A DNA stretch of 64,000 nt from Gammaproteobacteria bacterium (GTDB lineage: Bacteria; Pseudomonadota; Gammaproteobacteria; Methylococcales; Methylomonadaceae), in assembly GCA_018830325.1 (NCBI GenBank), contig JAHJSQ010000092.1, positions 1-64,000 on the forward strand, read 5' to 3'. Below are positions 44,408 through 54,151 of the stretch, piece after piece. The notes under the pieces were generated by a model, which was not told the origin of the DNA, searched no databases, and was given only the letters and a program-made list of their open reading frames with translations. The position numbers and the translations under genes are program-made. The first letter of the stretch is position 1. Each line of letters opens with the position of its first letter.

Positions 44408-44856
44408 TGCTGGATTTTTTAAAACCGAAAAACGTTAAAATTGCCGAGTCAGTCGCACGACTGTTTCATCCGATTCTTCACGACATAAAGTCTAGTAATG
44501 ACGGGGCTTTGCCGGTATCGGTATTGCAGGATGATTATTTGATCGGCTATTTGGCGGGGTCGGTAGCAGTGGCCGCGAGTTTTGCGGGCATAACGAATCC
44601 TAAGATTAACGGGCTTACCAATCTACACTTTTTTGAACGCTTGTTTCCGAAGCACGGCATGACTATTTGTCGGCAGCACCCGGAAAAAATGTCTTCTTCT
44701 GAAGAATATTTGTCAGCCTACCAAGAAGGAGTGGAGGGCTTTAATAAAATAATTGGCGGTTTAGGCGGCAAGGGTTTAAAAGATATAACAGCTAATGACG
44801 TGGATTTAGGATCATTAAGCGAGCATATAGCGCATGTTTATCCTCTAACAAGCTAG
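44407..44856 (+). CDS. conserved-looking hypothetical protein
   Basis: A 149-residue cytoplasmic protein that I do not recognise. It begins MLDFLKPKNVKIAESVARLF, has a moderately hydrophobic Ala/Gly helix (YLAGSVAVAASFAGIT) and a Gly-rich GGLGGKGL stretch. Tight coupling with the transporter gene (TAATG) and a normal base composition argue for a real gene. Confidence 0.6.
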   Translation: MLDFLKPKNVKIAESVARLFHPILHDIKSSNDGALPVSVLQDDYLIGYLAGSVAVAASFAGITNPKINGLTNLHFFERLFPKHGMTICRQHPEKMSSSEEYLSAYQEGVEGFNKIIGGLGGKGLKDITANDVDLGSLSEHIAHVYPLTS

Positions 44857-44933
44857 AAAACCAAAAATATAGCCGGTGGACGTCTAATTGCTGCTATGAA
44901 TTAATGCCTGGTATCTCAATCCGTATATTATCG

Positions 44934-45425
44934 TCACCCGATTTTTCTTAATTGTGTGATTTCAAAATGGCCTTTCGCAGGTTTTCTGAGTAATTCGATT
45001 AACACCATGGCTCGGGTTTCTCCATCGGTCATTTGATAGATCCCTTCAAGACCTGCAAATGGTCCCGAAATGATTTGGACTTTGTCTCCTTCGGAGAACA
45101 ATCGTTCAGGTTCAATGTTTTGTATACGGTCTTCGATTGTGCGGAGAGTTTCAATTAAATCGTCGGGCACTTTAGCCGCTTCAGTGCCGAATTTGACCAA
45201 GTTTTGGACGCCGAGTGTGGAGCGAATCGGCGTCCAATTAGTTCCCTGTTTGAGATTGATGAATAGGTAGCGTGGAAAAAGCGGTTCTGAAGATACGGCA
45301 ATGCGTCCACGCCGGATTTTTTCGATGGAACAGGAAGGCAAAAAGCATTCGAAATCCTGTTTTTGTAGATTTTCGAGCGCGCGTTTTTCTTGTTTGGGTT
45401 TAGTGTGGATAACATGCCAAGTCAT
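44934..45425 (-). CDS. rfaH: transcription antiterminator RfaH
   Basis: NusG paralogue of 163 residues that escorts RNA polymerase through long surface-polysaccharide operons with ops sites. The N-terminal NGN domain WHVIHTKPKQEKRALENLQKQ, LFPRYLFI, and the short C-terminal part with a KOW-like EGDKVQIISGPFAGLEGIY fit RfaH/NusG-like factors. It is near ugd (UDP-glucose dehydrogenase), a surface-sugar gene, though not linked. Confidence 0.88.
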   Translation of the reverse strand: MTWHVIHTKPKQEKRALENLQKQDFECFLPSCSIEKIRRGRIAVSSEPLFPRYLFINLKQGTNWTPIRSTLGVQNLVKFGTEAAKVPDDLIETLRTIEDRIQNIEPERLFSEGDKVQIISGPFAGLEGIYQMTDGETRAMVLIELLRKPAKGHFEITQLRKIG

Positions 45426-45580
45426 TTTGTCACTATTTCTGAAATTTTCGCAGTCTGATTTGTAGTGTTAGTGGATGTATAACGAAATATTTTATTCAAT
45501 CTTTGTTCCGTTGATGTCAATTGTTTTTCGCCGAGTTTTATTAGGAATCTTGGCGGCGAATTGTGATTTGCGATGAATAA

Positions 45581-45622
45581 AAAACAGCCGGTTGGCTTGA
45601 TTGCCAGCCGGCTGTTTTTTGT
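45581..45622 (-). terminator. strong bidirectional terminator after the HhH gene
   Basis: A 13-base-pair stem (ACAGCCGGTTGGC / GCCAGCCGGCTGT, one G-T pair) with a six-base loop has a T-run on both strands. It lies just beyond the stop of the minus-strand ComEA-like gene. Confidence 0.85.
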
Positions 45623-45635
45623 TTAACGAGTCGGG

Positions 45636-45899
45636 TTATTTTTTAGCGGGATCGCTAAGTAAAATATCGCCCTTATTGTTTTCAACCGTTTTTTCTCCGA
45701 TTCCGGAAACATTGGCTAATTCCTCGACGGATTTAAAGTCACCGTTATCGGTTCTATATTGCACGATCGCTTCGGCTTTTTTCAGACCAATGCCCTTCAG
45801 TGCTTCAGAAATCGTTTGAGCATCGGCATTGTTGATGTTGACCGGAGTTGCAAGTGCGTTAAACGACAGTAAAGCTAATAAAACTAGGATTTTGTTCAT
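45636..45899 (-). CDS. exported ComEA-like helix-hairpin-helix protein
   Basis: An 87-residue protein with a signal peptide (MNKILVLLALLSFNALA) and one HhH DNA-binding unit: VNINNADAQTISEALKGIGLKKAEAIV and LANVSGIGEKTVENN, the ComEA pattern. Short ComEA-like periplasmic proteins bind DNA, and some help uptake. Start at the ATG at 45899, preceded by GAGAGAGAAAA; earlier in-frame ATGs add no better signal. Confidence 0.85.
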   Translation of the reverse strand: MNKILVLLALLSFNALATPVNINNADAQTISEALKGIGLKKAEAIVQYRTDNGDFKSVEELANVSGIGEKTVENNKGDILLSDPAKK

Positions 45900-46234
45900 A
45901 TTTTTCTCTCTCATTAAGTTTAACTTAAAAATAGGATAAAACATTTGAACAGTCTAAGTTTATAGCCAACCACGATCGCCTTAGTCTATTCGTTAGTAAT
46001 GGTAGTCGTTCATTTGGATAATTCAAGCATCTCTAGCGAAATTATGAAAAAAGTTATGTTAGCGTTGGTAGTTGAAAAGACATCGAAAGCATCATCCCGG
46101 CAGGGATTGCCGGGATCTCGATTACAAGGACTTGAAAGCCTCTCGCCATCCATGGTCTATGGGCCCCATTAGTTCATGCCTGGGCGACGCTAAACTATTA
46201 ACGCAAACATAACTAAAAAAACCGATTGTGTCTC
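45900..46234. other. 335-base gap with one hairpin
   Basis: Holds ATCCCGGC...GCCGGGAT at 46094-46116 (a common dispersed hairpin) and a short R2-like CCATCCATGG piece near 46149. Otherwise nothing recognised. Confidence 0.4.
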
Positions 46235-47557
46235 TTAACGCCCGATCGCGTAATAAGCCAAACCGTTTTGTTTGACAAATGCTGGCTCGAACATATTGCG
46301 GCCATCGAAAATGACTTTGTCTCGCAAGTTTTGACTCAAGTAATCGAAATCCGGACTACGGAACTGCTTCCATTCGGTAACGATCGCTAACGCATCGGCA
46401 TTTTCCAGCGCTTCGTTTTGGTCGTCGGTATAAATCAAGCCTTTTTTATTGCCGTAAATACGCTTAGCTTCTTCCAGCGCTTCAGGATCGTAAGCTCGAA
46501 CGGTGGCGCCGGCATCGATCAGGGCTTCAAGTAGCACTCGGCTAGGCGCTTCGCGCATGTCGTCGGTATTTGGTTTGAACGATAATCCCCATATAGCGAA
46601 AACCTTGCCTTTCAAGTTGCCGTTGTAATGATGCTGGATTTTTTCGAATAAACGCTTTTTCTGTCGGTCGTTGACATTCTCAACGGCATTTAATAACTCG
46701 GCTTGATATCCGACTTGCTTTGCGGTCCGTTCCAATGCTTTGACATCCTTTGGAAAGCATGAGCCTCCGTAGCCGCAGCCCGGATAGATAAAGCTATAAC
46801 CGATGCGACTGTCTGAGCCGATGCCTTGACGAACATGTTCGATATCGGCGCCCAGTTTTTCGGCCAAGTTAGCCAGCTCGTTCATGAAGCTGATTTTGGT
46901 TGCCAGCATAGCGTTCGCGGCATATTTGGTTAATTCGGCAGACCGAATATCCATCGTGATAACCCTTTCCCGGCTACGGTTAAACGGAGCGTAAAGGGCT
47001 TTGAGTAATTCGGCGGTTCTTGGGTTATCGGTTCCGACAACGATTCGGTCCGGCTTCATGAAATCGTCGAGCGCGGCGCCTTCTTTCAAAAATTCGGGAT
47101 TCGACACGACGTCGAATTCCAAATCATTCTTGCCTCGTTCTTTAAGTACATGGATTATGGCTTCTTTGACTTTGTCGGCAGTGCCGACCGGTACCGTGGA
47201 TTTATCGATTACGACTCGATAACCTTCCATGTGTTGGGCAATGCTTTTAGCGACCGCAAGAACATATTGCAAATCGGCTGAACCGTCCTCGTCAGGCGGT
47301 GTTCCGACTGCGATGAATTGAAATAAACCATGACTGACCGCTTCTTTGACATCGGCGGTAAACCGTAAACGGCCGGCTTCCTGGTTTTCTTTGACCATGG
47401 CTTCCAGTCCAGGTTCATAAATCGGGATGATGCCTTGCTTGAGTTTTTCGATCTTGGTTTCGTCGATATCCATGCAGATCACATCATTGCCCACTTCCGC
47501 CAAGCAAGTTCCTGTCACCAGTCCGACATAACCGCTTCCAAATACAGTGATTTTCAT
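46235..47557 (-). CDS. ugd: UDP-glucose 6-dehydrogenase
   Basis: Oxidises UDP-glucose to UDP-glucuronate with two NAD, for surface polysaccharide. 440 residues. N-terminal NAD motif [28 protein letters not shown], and the catalytic Cys in [30 protein letters not shown] lies in the C-terminal domain. Start at the ATG 47557. Divergent from relA. Confidence 0.95.
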   Translation of the reverse strand: MKITVFGSGYVGLVTGTCLAEVGNDVICMDIDETKIEKLKQGIIPIYEPGLEAMVKENQEAGRLRFTADVKEAVSHGLFQFIAVGTPPDEDGSADLQYVLAVAKSIAQHMEGYRVVIDKSTVPVGTADKVKEAIIHVLKERGKNDLEFDVVSNPEFLKEGAALDDFMKPDRIVVGTDNPRTAELLKALYAPFNRSRERVITMDIRSAELTKYAANAMLATKISFMNELANLAEKLGADIEHVRQGIGSDSRIGYSFIYPGCGYGGSCFPKDVKALERTAKQVGYQAELLNAVENVNDRQKKRLFEKIQHHYNGNLKGKVFAIWGLSFKPNTDDMREAPSRVLLEALIDAGATVRAYDPEALEEAKRIYGNKKGLIYTDDQNEALENADALAIVTEWKQFRSPDFDYLSQNLRDKVIFDGRNMFEPAFVKQNGLAYYAIGR

Positions 47558-47681
47558 AATCTTTGAGTTACCCTTACAATATAAATACAGAATTTCCGAT
47601 TTTCGAGCGAATGAGCCTCAACACTAACGCGCGATAGCCTATCATGATTGCCAACTTTTTCGAATCCTTTACAATCACCCA

Positions 47682-49802
47682 ATGAAAAAACAACTTCCGT
47701 CAATTGAGCAGTTATTTTCAGGTTTTGTTGCCGAAGACGCCGCTCAAATTGAAAAGGCCTTGGCTATTGTCGACGAGGCTGATAGTAATCCGCTTAATAT
47801 TAGACCAAAAGGGATTGCGGTCGCGATGATTTTGGGCAATGTTTATAGCGATTTGGCCAGCATACTGGCGGCGATATTAAGCGATTCACGATTAGCCGGT
47901 CGGTTAACCGAGGCCGAAATTAAGCAACAATTCGGCGAAACGGTTGCGGGGTTAGTCAAGGATGTCAAATGGCTCAATAACTTACGGGTTTACAGCCCGG
48001 AGTTAACGCGCGAGCCCAATCAAAATGAAACACTAAGGCGAATGCTATTGGCGATGACGCACGATGTGCGCTCGGTGCTGATCAAGCTGGCCTATCGTAT
48101 CGAACGTTTGCGGGGTATGTCCGCGGAAGAGCCCGGTGTTCGGCGATTTATCGCGCAAGAGACGCTGGATGTCTATGCTCCGTTGGCGAACCGGCTTGGG
48201 GTGAGTCAATTTAAATGGGAGCTTGAGGATCTAGCGTTTCGCTATCTCGAGCCGGATAATTATAAGCGCATTGCCGAGTCGCTTGCCGATAAGCGAATTC
48301 ATCGTGAAGATTGTATTCAAACATTCATAGAGGATCTTCGCCGAATTCTTAAGGAAGAAGGTATTTCAGCAAAGGTTTATGGAAGGCCTAAGCATATTTA
48401 CAGCATTTGGAACAAAATGCGCCGCAAACAGTTAGCTATCGATGATCTTTACGATTTACTCGCAGTGCGCGTAATCGTCGATAGCTTGACGGCTTGTTAT
48501 AGCGTATTAGGTTTGGCGCATAGTCACTGGAAATACATTCCTAAAGAATTCGACGATTACATCGCCAACCCCAAGGAAAATGGTTATCAATCCTTGCATA
48601 CCGTGATCGTCGACCGAAAAGGTAATCGTATCGAAATTCAGATTCGCACACGTTCTATGCATGAATTTGCCGAATTAGGGGTTGCCGCGCATTGGCGTTA
48701 CAAGGAAGGCAGTAAGCACAATGCTGCGACCGAAAAGAATATCGCTTCGTTACGCCAATTGCTCGAATATAAGGATAGCGGTGACAACTTAGTCGATAAC
48801 TTCCGAACCGAACTTTTTTCTGACCGGGTCTTTGTGTTAACGCCGGCCGGAAAATTAATCGATCTGATCAAAGGCTCGACGCCTCTCGATTTTGCTTATG
48901 CGATACATACCGAGATCGGTCACGGTTGTCGCGGCGCGAAAGTCAACGGACGTATCAAACCCTTAACGTATAAGCTCAAGTCGGGCGATCAGGTTGAGAT
49001 TATTACGATTAAAAACGGCGAGCCGAATCATAACTGGCTCGATCCGAACTTAGGTTATTTGAAAACACCGCGCGCGGTCGGGAAGGTCAGGAGTTGGTTT
49101 AGACAACAGCAGCAAGCCGAAAATGTTGTTTTCGGCAAACAAATTCTGGATAAGGAAAGTAAACGATTAGGCTTGAAGTCGGTTGAGCTGGATGAATTGC
49201 TCAGCTATTTCAAATTTAACAATGCCGAGCTTTTTTATGAAGCGATAGGTCGCGGCGATATCACCAATCGGCAGTTGGTCGCCGCGCTGAAAATTCCCGA
49301 ATTCGCCGAGCCAGCCTATCCTTCCGCCAGAGGGAGCGAGAGCAAGCCGACGGCAAAATCGATCATCACCGTTGCCGGTATCGATAATGTGGTAACCAGT
49401 TTGGCGCAATGCTGTTGTCCGGTCAAAGGCGACGATATCATCGGTTTCATTTCGCATAAGCGAGGGATCACAATCCATCGGCGCGACTGCGAAAATATTT
49501 TGACGCTCAGTCCCGAACAGCAGCCGCAATTGATCGACGCCGAATGGAGTTCGGAGCAGCCATCGCGCCATAATGTACCGATTATTATCCATGCTTTCAA
49601 TGCGCAAAACCTGCTCAGCGACGTGACTCGGATCATGATGTATGCTAAGGCACATATTATCGATGCCTCATTAAAAACGCATCCGGATTTATCGGCAATA
49701 CTGACGATGACGATCAATATCGAAAGCACCGCCCAGCTAAGCTCGGTGCTCGGCAGAATCAGTCAATTACCGAATATATTGGAAGTCAAGCGTAAAACTT
49801 AA
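47682..49802 (+). CDS. relA: (p)ppGpp synthetase RelA, monofunctional type
   Basis: Makes the stringent-response alarmone on stalled ribosomes. 706 residues. The pseudo-hydrolase region lacks the HDxxED metal motif (LSDSRLAG in its place). The synthetase contains YGRPKHIYSIWNKM and the EFDD motif in KEFDDYIANPKENGYQSLHT, the charge pattern of monofunctional RelA rather than the RxKD of SpoT. TGS (VFVLTPAGKLIDLIKGSTPLDFAYAIH) and zinc-finger (AQCCCPVKGDDI) regions, then an ACT domain, follow. A separate hydrolase (SpoT) must be elsewhere. polA follows after 22 bases. Confidence 0.93.
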   Translation: MKKQLPSIEQLFSGFVAEDAAQIEKALAIVDEADSNPLNIRPKGIAVAMILGNVYSDLASILAAILSDSRLAGRLTEAEIKQQFGETVAGLVKDVKWLNNLRVYSPELTREPNQNETLRRMLLAMTHDVRSVLIKLAYRIERLRGMSAEEPGVRRFIAQETLDVYAPLANRLGVSQFKWELEDLAFRYLEPDNYKRIAESLADKRIHREDCIQTFIEDLRRILKEEGISAKVYGRPKHIYSIWNKMRRKQLAIDDLYDLLAVRVIVDSLTACYSVLGLAHSHWKYIPKEFDDYIANPKENGYQSLHTVIVDRKGNRIEIQIRTRSMHEFAELGVAAHWRYKEGSKHNAATEKNIASLRQLLEYKDSGDNLVDNFRTELFSDRVFVLTPAGKLIDLIKGSTPLDFAYAIHTEIGHGCRGAKVNGRIKPLTYKLKSGDQVEIITIKNGEPNHNWLDPNLGYLKTPRAVGKVRSWFRQQQQAENVVFGKQILDKESKRLGLKSVELDELLSYFKFNNAELFYEAIGRGDITNRQLVAALKIPEFAEPAYPSARGSESKPTAKSIITVAGIDNVVTSLAQCCCPVKGDDIIGFISHKRGITIHRRDCENILTLSPEQQPQLIDAEWSSEQPSRHNVPIIIHAFNAQNLLSDVTRIMMYAKAHIIDASLKTHPDLSAILTMTINIESTAQLSSVLGRISQLPNILEVKRKT

Positions 49803-49824
49803 TTTAAATCACAAACACATCGGC

Positions 49825-52548
49825 ATGACCCAAAACAAACAAAAATATTTGGTATTAATCGACGGCTCGTCTTTTTTATTTCGCGCCTACCATGCAGTAC
49901 CGCCATTGACCAGTCCGGATGGCGCGCCGACCAATGCGATTTACGGGGTGGCCAATATGCTGCGTAAATTGATGGCTGACCATCCGACCGATTATATCGG
50001 CGTCATTTTCGATGCGCCCGGAAAGACCTTTAGACATGATTTATACGATCAATATAAGGCACACCGACCGCCGATGCCGGACGATTTGCGCGTACAAATC
50101 GCACCCTTGCACCGCTTGATTCGTGCGATGGGCCTGCCCTTGATTATGCAGCCCGATGTCGAGGCGGACGATGTTATCGGCGCATTTGCTAAGCAAGCCG
50201 AGCGAGACGGATTTCAGGTCGTCATTTCAACCGGCGACAAGGATATGGCGCAATTGGTTACCGAGCATATCACGCTCGAAAACACGATGTCCGGCAGCCG
50301 CACCGACCGCCAAGGCGTGATCGAAAAGTTCGGCGTGACACCTGAACAAATCATCGATTATTTGGCCTTGATGGGGGATACGGTCGACAATATTCCCGGC
50401 GTGCCGAAGGTCGGGCCGAAAACGGCGGCTAAATGGCTAAGCGAATATCAAACGCTGGAAAGATTGATCGAATGCGCCGATCAAATTAAGGGTAAGATCG
50501 GCGAAAACCTACGAAATGCGCTCGATCAACTGCCGTTGTCGAAGCAATTGACCACGATTGATTGCGATGTTCCGTTGCCATGCTCGGCGGAGGAATTAAA
50601 AATGAATTCGGTCGATCAAAGCGAACTCAAGTCGATGCTTGTCGAGTTGGGTTTTACGACTTGGTTGAAAATACTGGAACAGTCCGGCGATGTCGGCTCC
50701 GGCCGGGATGCGAAAGCTGTTGAAAGTCCACAAGCGATTGAGGCGCGCTATGAAACAATCTTGACCGAACACGATTTTGAACGTTGGTTCGAGCGGCTCG
50801 ACAAGGCCGAGTTGTTTGCGTTCGATACCGAAACGACCAGTCTTGATTACAGTCGCGCCGAAGTCGTCGGAATATCGTTTGCGGTCGAAGCGGGACATGC
50901 CGCTTATTTGCCGGTCGCGCACGATTATTCGGATGCACCGGAGCAATTGGATCGATCCGCCGTATTGGAAAAAATGCGGCCGCTGCTGGAAAATCCGAAT
51001 AAAGCCAAATTGGGACAGAATCTTAAATACGATGCTAACGTGCTGGCTAATCACGGCATAGAACTGCGAGGTATTGCTCACGATACCATGCTCGAATCCT
51101 ATGTGTTGAACAGTAACGCGACTAAGCACAACATGGATGATTTGGCGAAGAAATATCTTAACTATACGACGATACATTACGAAGATGTTGCGGGGAAGGG
51201 CGCGAAACAGATTCCGTTTCAGGAAGTCGCTATCGAACAGGCGACGCCTTATGCTGCCGAAGATGCCGACATCACCTTGCGTTTACATGAAGTTCTGAGT
51301 GAAAAACTCGACCAAAATCCGCCGTTGGTGCAATTGTATCGAGAAATCGAAATTCCTCTGGTCGAGGTGTTGTCGCGTATCGAGAGAAACGGGGTATTGC
51401 TCGATACCGAAATGCTGGCGCAGCAGAGCCAGGAGTTGGCCGCCCAGATTGCCTCGATCGAGCAGCATGCGCACGACCTGGCAGGGCAGGCATTCAATTT
51501 GGGCTCGCCAAAGCAAATTCAAAGTATTATTTACGATAAGTTGAATTTGCCGGTACTGAAAAAAACTCCGACCGGGCAGCCGTCGACCGACGAATCGGTG
51601 CTGCAGGAATTGGCCGCCGATTATCCGTTGCCTCGTTTGATTCTCGAGCATCGCACAACCAGCAAGCTGAAATCGACTTATACCGATAAATTGCCGCAAC
51701 AGGTTAATCCGAAAACCGGGCGCGTGCATACCTCTTATCATCAAGCGGTCGCGGCGACCGGCCGTTTGTCTTCGTCCGATCCCAATCTCCAGAATATTCC
51801 GATTCGCACTCCCGAAGGCAGGCGAATACGGCAGGCTTTCATTGCGTCGCCGGGCTATGTGTTGGTTGCGGCCGATTATTCACAAATCGAGCTGCGCATC
51901 ATGGCGCATTTGTCCGGCGATGCCGGTCTGTTGGCAGCTTTCAAACAAGGGCAGGATATTCATAGCGCGACCGCGGCCGAGGTCTTCGGAGTCGAGCCCG
52001 AGCAAGTTACCGCCGATTTGCGGCGTTCGGCTAAAGCGATCAATTTCGGATTGATTTACGGCATGTCTTCGTTCGGCTTGGCACAGCAATTGGGCTTGAC
52101 TAGAGGGCAGGCGCAATCTTATATCGATTTGTATTTCGCGCGGTATCCCGGTGTCAAGGCGTTCATGGATAACATCCGGAAGTTGGCGAAAAAACAGGGG
52201 TATGTCGAAACTTTATTCGGCCGTAGGCTTTATTTGCCGGAAATCAATTCGCGCAACCCCGCGCGCCGTCAATACGCTGAACGAACCGCAATCAATGCAC
52301 CGATGCAAGGTACAGCCGCCGATATTATAAAACGAGCGATGATTGCTTGCGATCGCTGGCTACAAACAGACTCGCCCGATGCCCGAATGATCATGCAGGT
52401 GCATGACGAACTGATTTTTGAAATCGCCGAATCGGCCGTGACCAATTGTATCGAAAGATTGAGGGATTTGATGAGTTCTGCGGCAACGCTCGATGTGCCG
52501 TTGATCGTCGATATCGGTACCGGTTTGAATTGGGATGAGGCGCATTAG
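49825..52548 (+). CDS. polA: DNA polymerase I
   Basis: A 907-residue replication and repair polymerase. The 5' nuclease domain starts LVLIDGSSFLFRAYHA and has GDTVDNIPGVPKVGPKTA; the 3'-5' exonuclease begins FAFDTETTSLDY; polymerase motifs A (VAADYSQIELRI), B (RRSAKAINFGLIYGMSSFGLA) and C (MQVHDELIFE) are intact. The exonuclease Asp-Glu pair is retained, so proofreading is likely. Twenty-two bases after relA. Confidence 0.97.
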   Translation: MTQNKQKYLVLIDGSSFLFRAYHAVPPLTSPDGAPTNAIYGVANMLRKLMADHPTDYIGVIFDAPGKTFRHDLYDQYKAHRPPMPDDLRVQIAPLHRLIRAMGLPLIMQPDVEADDVIGAFAKQAERDGFQVVISTGDKDMAQLVTEHITLENTMSGSRTDRQGVIEKFGVTPEQIIDYLALMGDTVDNIPGVPKVGPKTAAKWLSEYQTLERLIECADQIKGKIGENLRNALDQLPLSKQLTTIDCDVPLPCSAEELKMNSVDQSELKSMLVELGFTTWLKILEQSGDVGSGRDAKAVESPQAIEARYETILTEHDFERWFERLDKAELFAFDTETTSLDYSRAEVVGISFAVEAGHAAYLPVAHDYSDAPEQLDRSAVLEKMRPLLENPNKAKLGQNLKYDANVLANHGIELRGIAHDTMLESYVLNSNATKHNMDDLAKKYLNYTTIHYEDVAGKGAKQIPFQEVAIEQATPYAAEDADITLRLHEVLSEKLDQNPPLVQLYREIEIPLVEVLSRIERNGVLLDTEMLAQQSQELAAQIASIEQHAHDLAGQAFNLGSPKQIQSIIYDKLNLPVLKKTPTGQPSTDESVLQELAADYPLPRLILEHRTTSKLKSTYTDKLPQQVNPKTGRVHTSYHQAVAATGRLSSSDPNLQNIPIRTPEGRRIRQAFIASPGYVLVAADYSQIELRIMAHLSGDAGLLAAFKQGQDIHSATAAEVFGVEPEQVTADLRRSAKAINFGLIYGMSSFGLAQQLGLTRGQAQSYIDLYFARYPGVKAFMDNIRKLAKKQGYVETLFGRRLYLPEINSRNPARRQYAERTAINAPMQGTAADIIKRAMIACDRWLQTDSPDARMIMQVHDELIFEIAESAVTNCIERLRDLMSSAATLDVPLIVDIGTGLNWDEAH

Positions 52549-53014
52549 TCTTTTTTAGGCGCATTACGTTTTTATAAGGATTGAACTTTTCCAATATTAT
52601 TAAATCATAATGTTATACGTCAGTTATGACGTTGGGTCAGTCCATTCCCCTCCCCCTCTTAAATGGACTGATTCTTTTCCTCAAGCCCCATTGAATGAAT
52701 TCTTATCTTTGGGGCTCTCTTTCCGGTATTTCTTTTCGATAGCGTTTCTCTGCTATGCTTAACTTATCGTAACTATACTCTTTGCCGGTCAAATTTCGGC
52801 GTTCTGTCAAGGAAACAAGTGAACCTGCTACAAAGCGGATAGTTACAGGATGTTATTTGCCGCGAAATCCTAAGTTCTGACCCCATATATAGCACGCTTT
52901 TCGGTATTTCGTGTCCTTGTGACAAGACTTCGTTAGTCTATGCCGGCATGACACGGCCTTAAAAAGTTGTGTTGGTACTCACATCATGACATTTATCTAA
53001 AGAGAGTATTCCCA
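52549..53014. other. 466-base gap after polA: possible sRNA and an R2 fragment
   Basis: Left part has the two hairpins described at 52635-52720; the part at about 52805-52870 matches the outer arm of the R2 mosaic (AACCTGCTACAAA, then GCGAAATCCTAAG). In E. coli the sRNA Spot 42 lies after polA, but no sequence likeness is visible. Confidence 0.4.
52635..52720 (+). ncRNA. candidate sRNA with C-rich loop
   Basis: Hairpin 1 has ten-base arms TCAGTCCATT/AATGGACTGA and a loop CCCCTCCCCCTCTTA that could pair with Shine-Dalgarno sequences. Hairpin 2 has arms AGCCCCA/TGGGGCT, followed by a T-rich stretch. A promoter-like TTGAAC (52581) with a CATAAT (52606) lies upstream, though at 19-base spacing. 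Transcription is not shown; it may just be the polA trailer. Confidence 0.35.
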
Positions 53015-53863
53015 ATGGTTGCCGCTGTCGACAACAAGTTATTCATGTTTGTGGAGAGTATGCCTGCTTTTCCGAAAAGCGTGCAAAGTATCTTAAAGTT
53101 AGCCGGTGACAATCAATCTTCCGCCAAGGATTTTGTGCAAATTATCGAATGCGACCCGGTGATGACGGTCAAGATTTTGAAAATCATTAATTCCCCTTAT
53201 TACGGGTTGCCTCATAAAATCAATTCGATAATGCGCGCTGTTGTCCATCTTGGAATCAATACGGTCAAGAACATGGCGTTAGCCATTGCGGCAATAGGTG
53301 TTCTTAAGCCCGATAAAAAATCGGGCTTAAATGCCAATGGTTTTTTAATGCACTCTTTGACTACCGCATTGATCACAAAATTACTCGCCGAGCGACAAGG
53401 CTTATCGCCAAATAAATGCAGCGATTATTTCGTTACCGGTTTATTGCATGACTTTGGAAAGTTGGTTTTTGCGCAGTGTTTGCCCGAATCCTTTAGTAAT
53501 GCGTTGATGGAAAGCCGTAAGCGGAGTGTTTCTTTACATTTGATGGAGCGGGAGTATTTAGGTATCGATCATGCTCGTTTGGGTAAGCTGCTAATTGATA
53601 AGTGGTGCTTTTCTGAAGACATCGGTGCTGCGATCGAGCATCATCACGATGAGGACGGCTCCGACGTCTTGCGCGATAGTGTTGCTGTAGCTAATCAAAT
53701 CAGTAAAATCTTGCGTTTTGGTGACGGCGGTAATCCGGTAATCGATAAGTATTCGGAAGCGCAGTTCTCGTTGTTCGGTTTGTCTTTGGAGGAACTGATC
53801 GTTTCGTTAGGTGATTTGAGCACGATTAGAACAGAGGCTTTAATGATGATTAGTTGCAAGTGA
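53015..53863 (+). CDS. HDOD-domain signalling protein
   Basis: A 282-residue protein with the HDOD fold: MPAFPKSVQSILKLA, FVQIIECDPVMTVKILKIINSPYYG and FVTGLLHDFGKLVFAQ. The His-Asp pair is present in LLHDFGK but the full HD metal set is not, as usual in HDOD proteins, which act as scaffolds in signalling. No output domain. Start ATG 53015 is chosen over the longer TTG-type opening upstream because it matches relatives' starts. Confidence 0.85.
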   Translation: MVAAVDNKLFMFVESMPAFPKSVQSILKLAGDNQSSAKDFVQIIECDPVMTVKILKIINSPYYGLPHKINSIMRAVVHLGINTVKNMALAIAAIGVLKPDKKSGLNANGFLMHSLTTALITKLLAERQGLSPNKCSDYFVTGLLHDFGKLVFAQCLPESFSNALMESRKRSVSLHLMEREYLGIDHARLGKLLIDKWCFSEDIGAAIEHHHDEDGSDVLRDSVAVANQISKILRFGDGGNPVIDKYSEAQFSLFGLSLEELIVSLGDLSTIRTEALMMISCK

Positions 53864-53899
53864 TAGCTCAATTGTAATTTAGGTTCGGGAGTGTACATA

Positions 53900-54010
53900 A
53901 TTTTTGCATTACGCTCTGTATGGCAGCGTGTATTAGGGTGCCTTCAGTAGGCGCTTTATGCGACAGACACAGTCAGTCGAGCGATCGAATCCTTCTTAAA
54001 ATAGGGGGGT
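53900..54010. repeat. R2-mosaic fragment
   Basis: TTTTGCATTACGC...GCGTGTATTAGGG, then a degraded tail with TAAAATAGGGGGGTTA, similar to segments of the R2 composites at 32.6, 57.4 and 60.3 kb. Lies in the 288-base gap between the HDOD and MBL genes. Confidence 0.5.
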
Positions 54011-54151
54011 TATAGCTTTTGCACTTCAAATTCCGGCAGTGCCGAATTTTGATCTACGATGATGATATGGGTATTTTTATAATCAAACCCTAAGTACTCC
54101 CGACATTTGAAGTGCGAAACATATATTTTCAACGCTGAATCGAGGAATTGC

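Noticed and set aside
47682..49802. First reading of the gene as spoT
   Set aside because: The HD hydrolase motif is absent and the EFDD motif points to monofunctional RelA.
53015..53863. HDOD protein as an HD-GYP c-di-GMP phosphodiesterase
   Set aside because: No GYP motif and an incomplete metal-ligand set; the pattern is that of HDOD.
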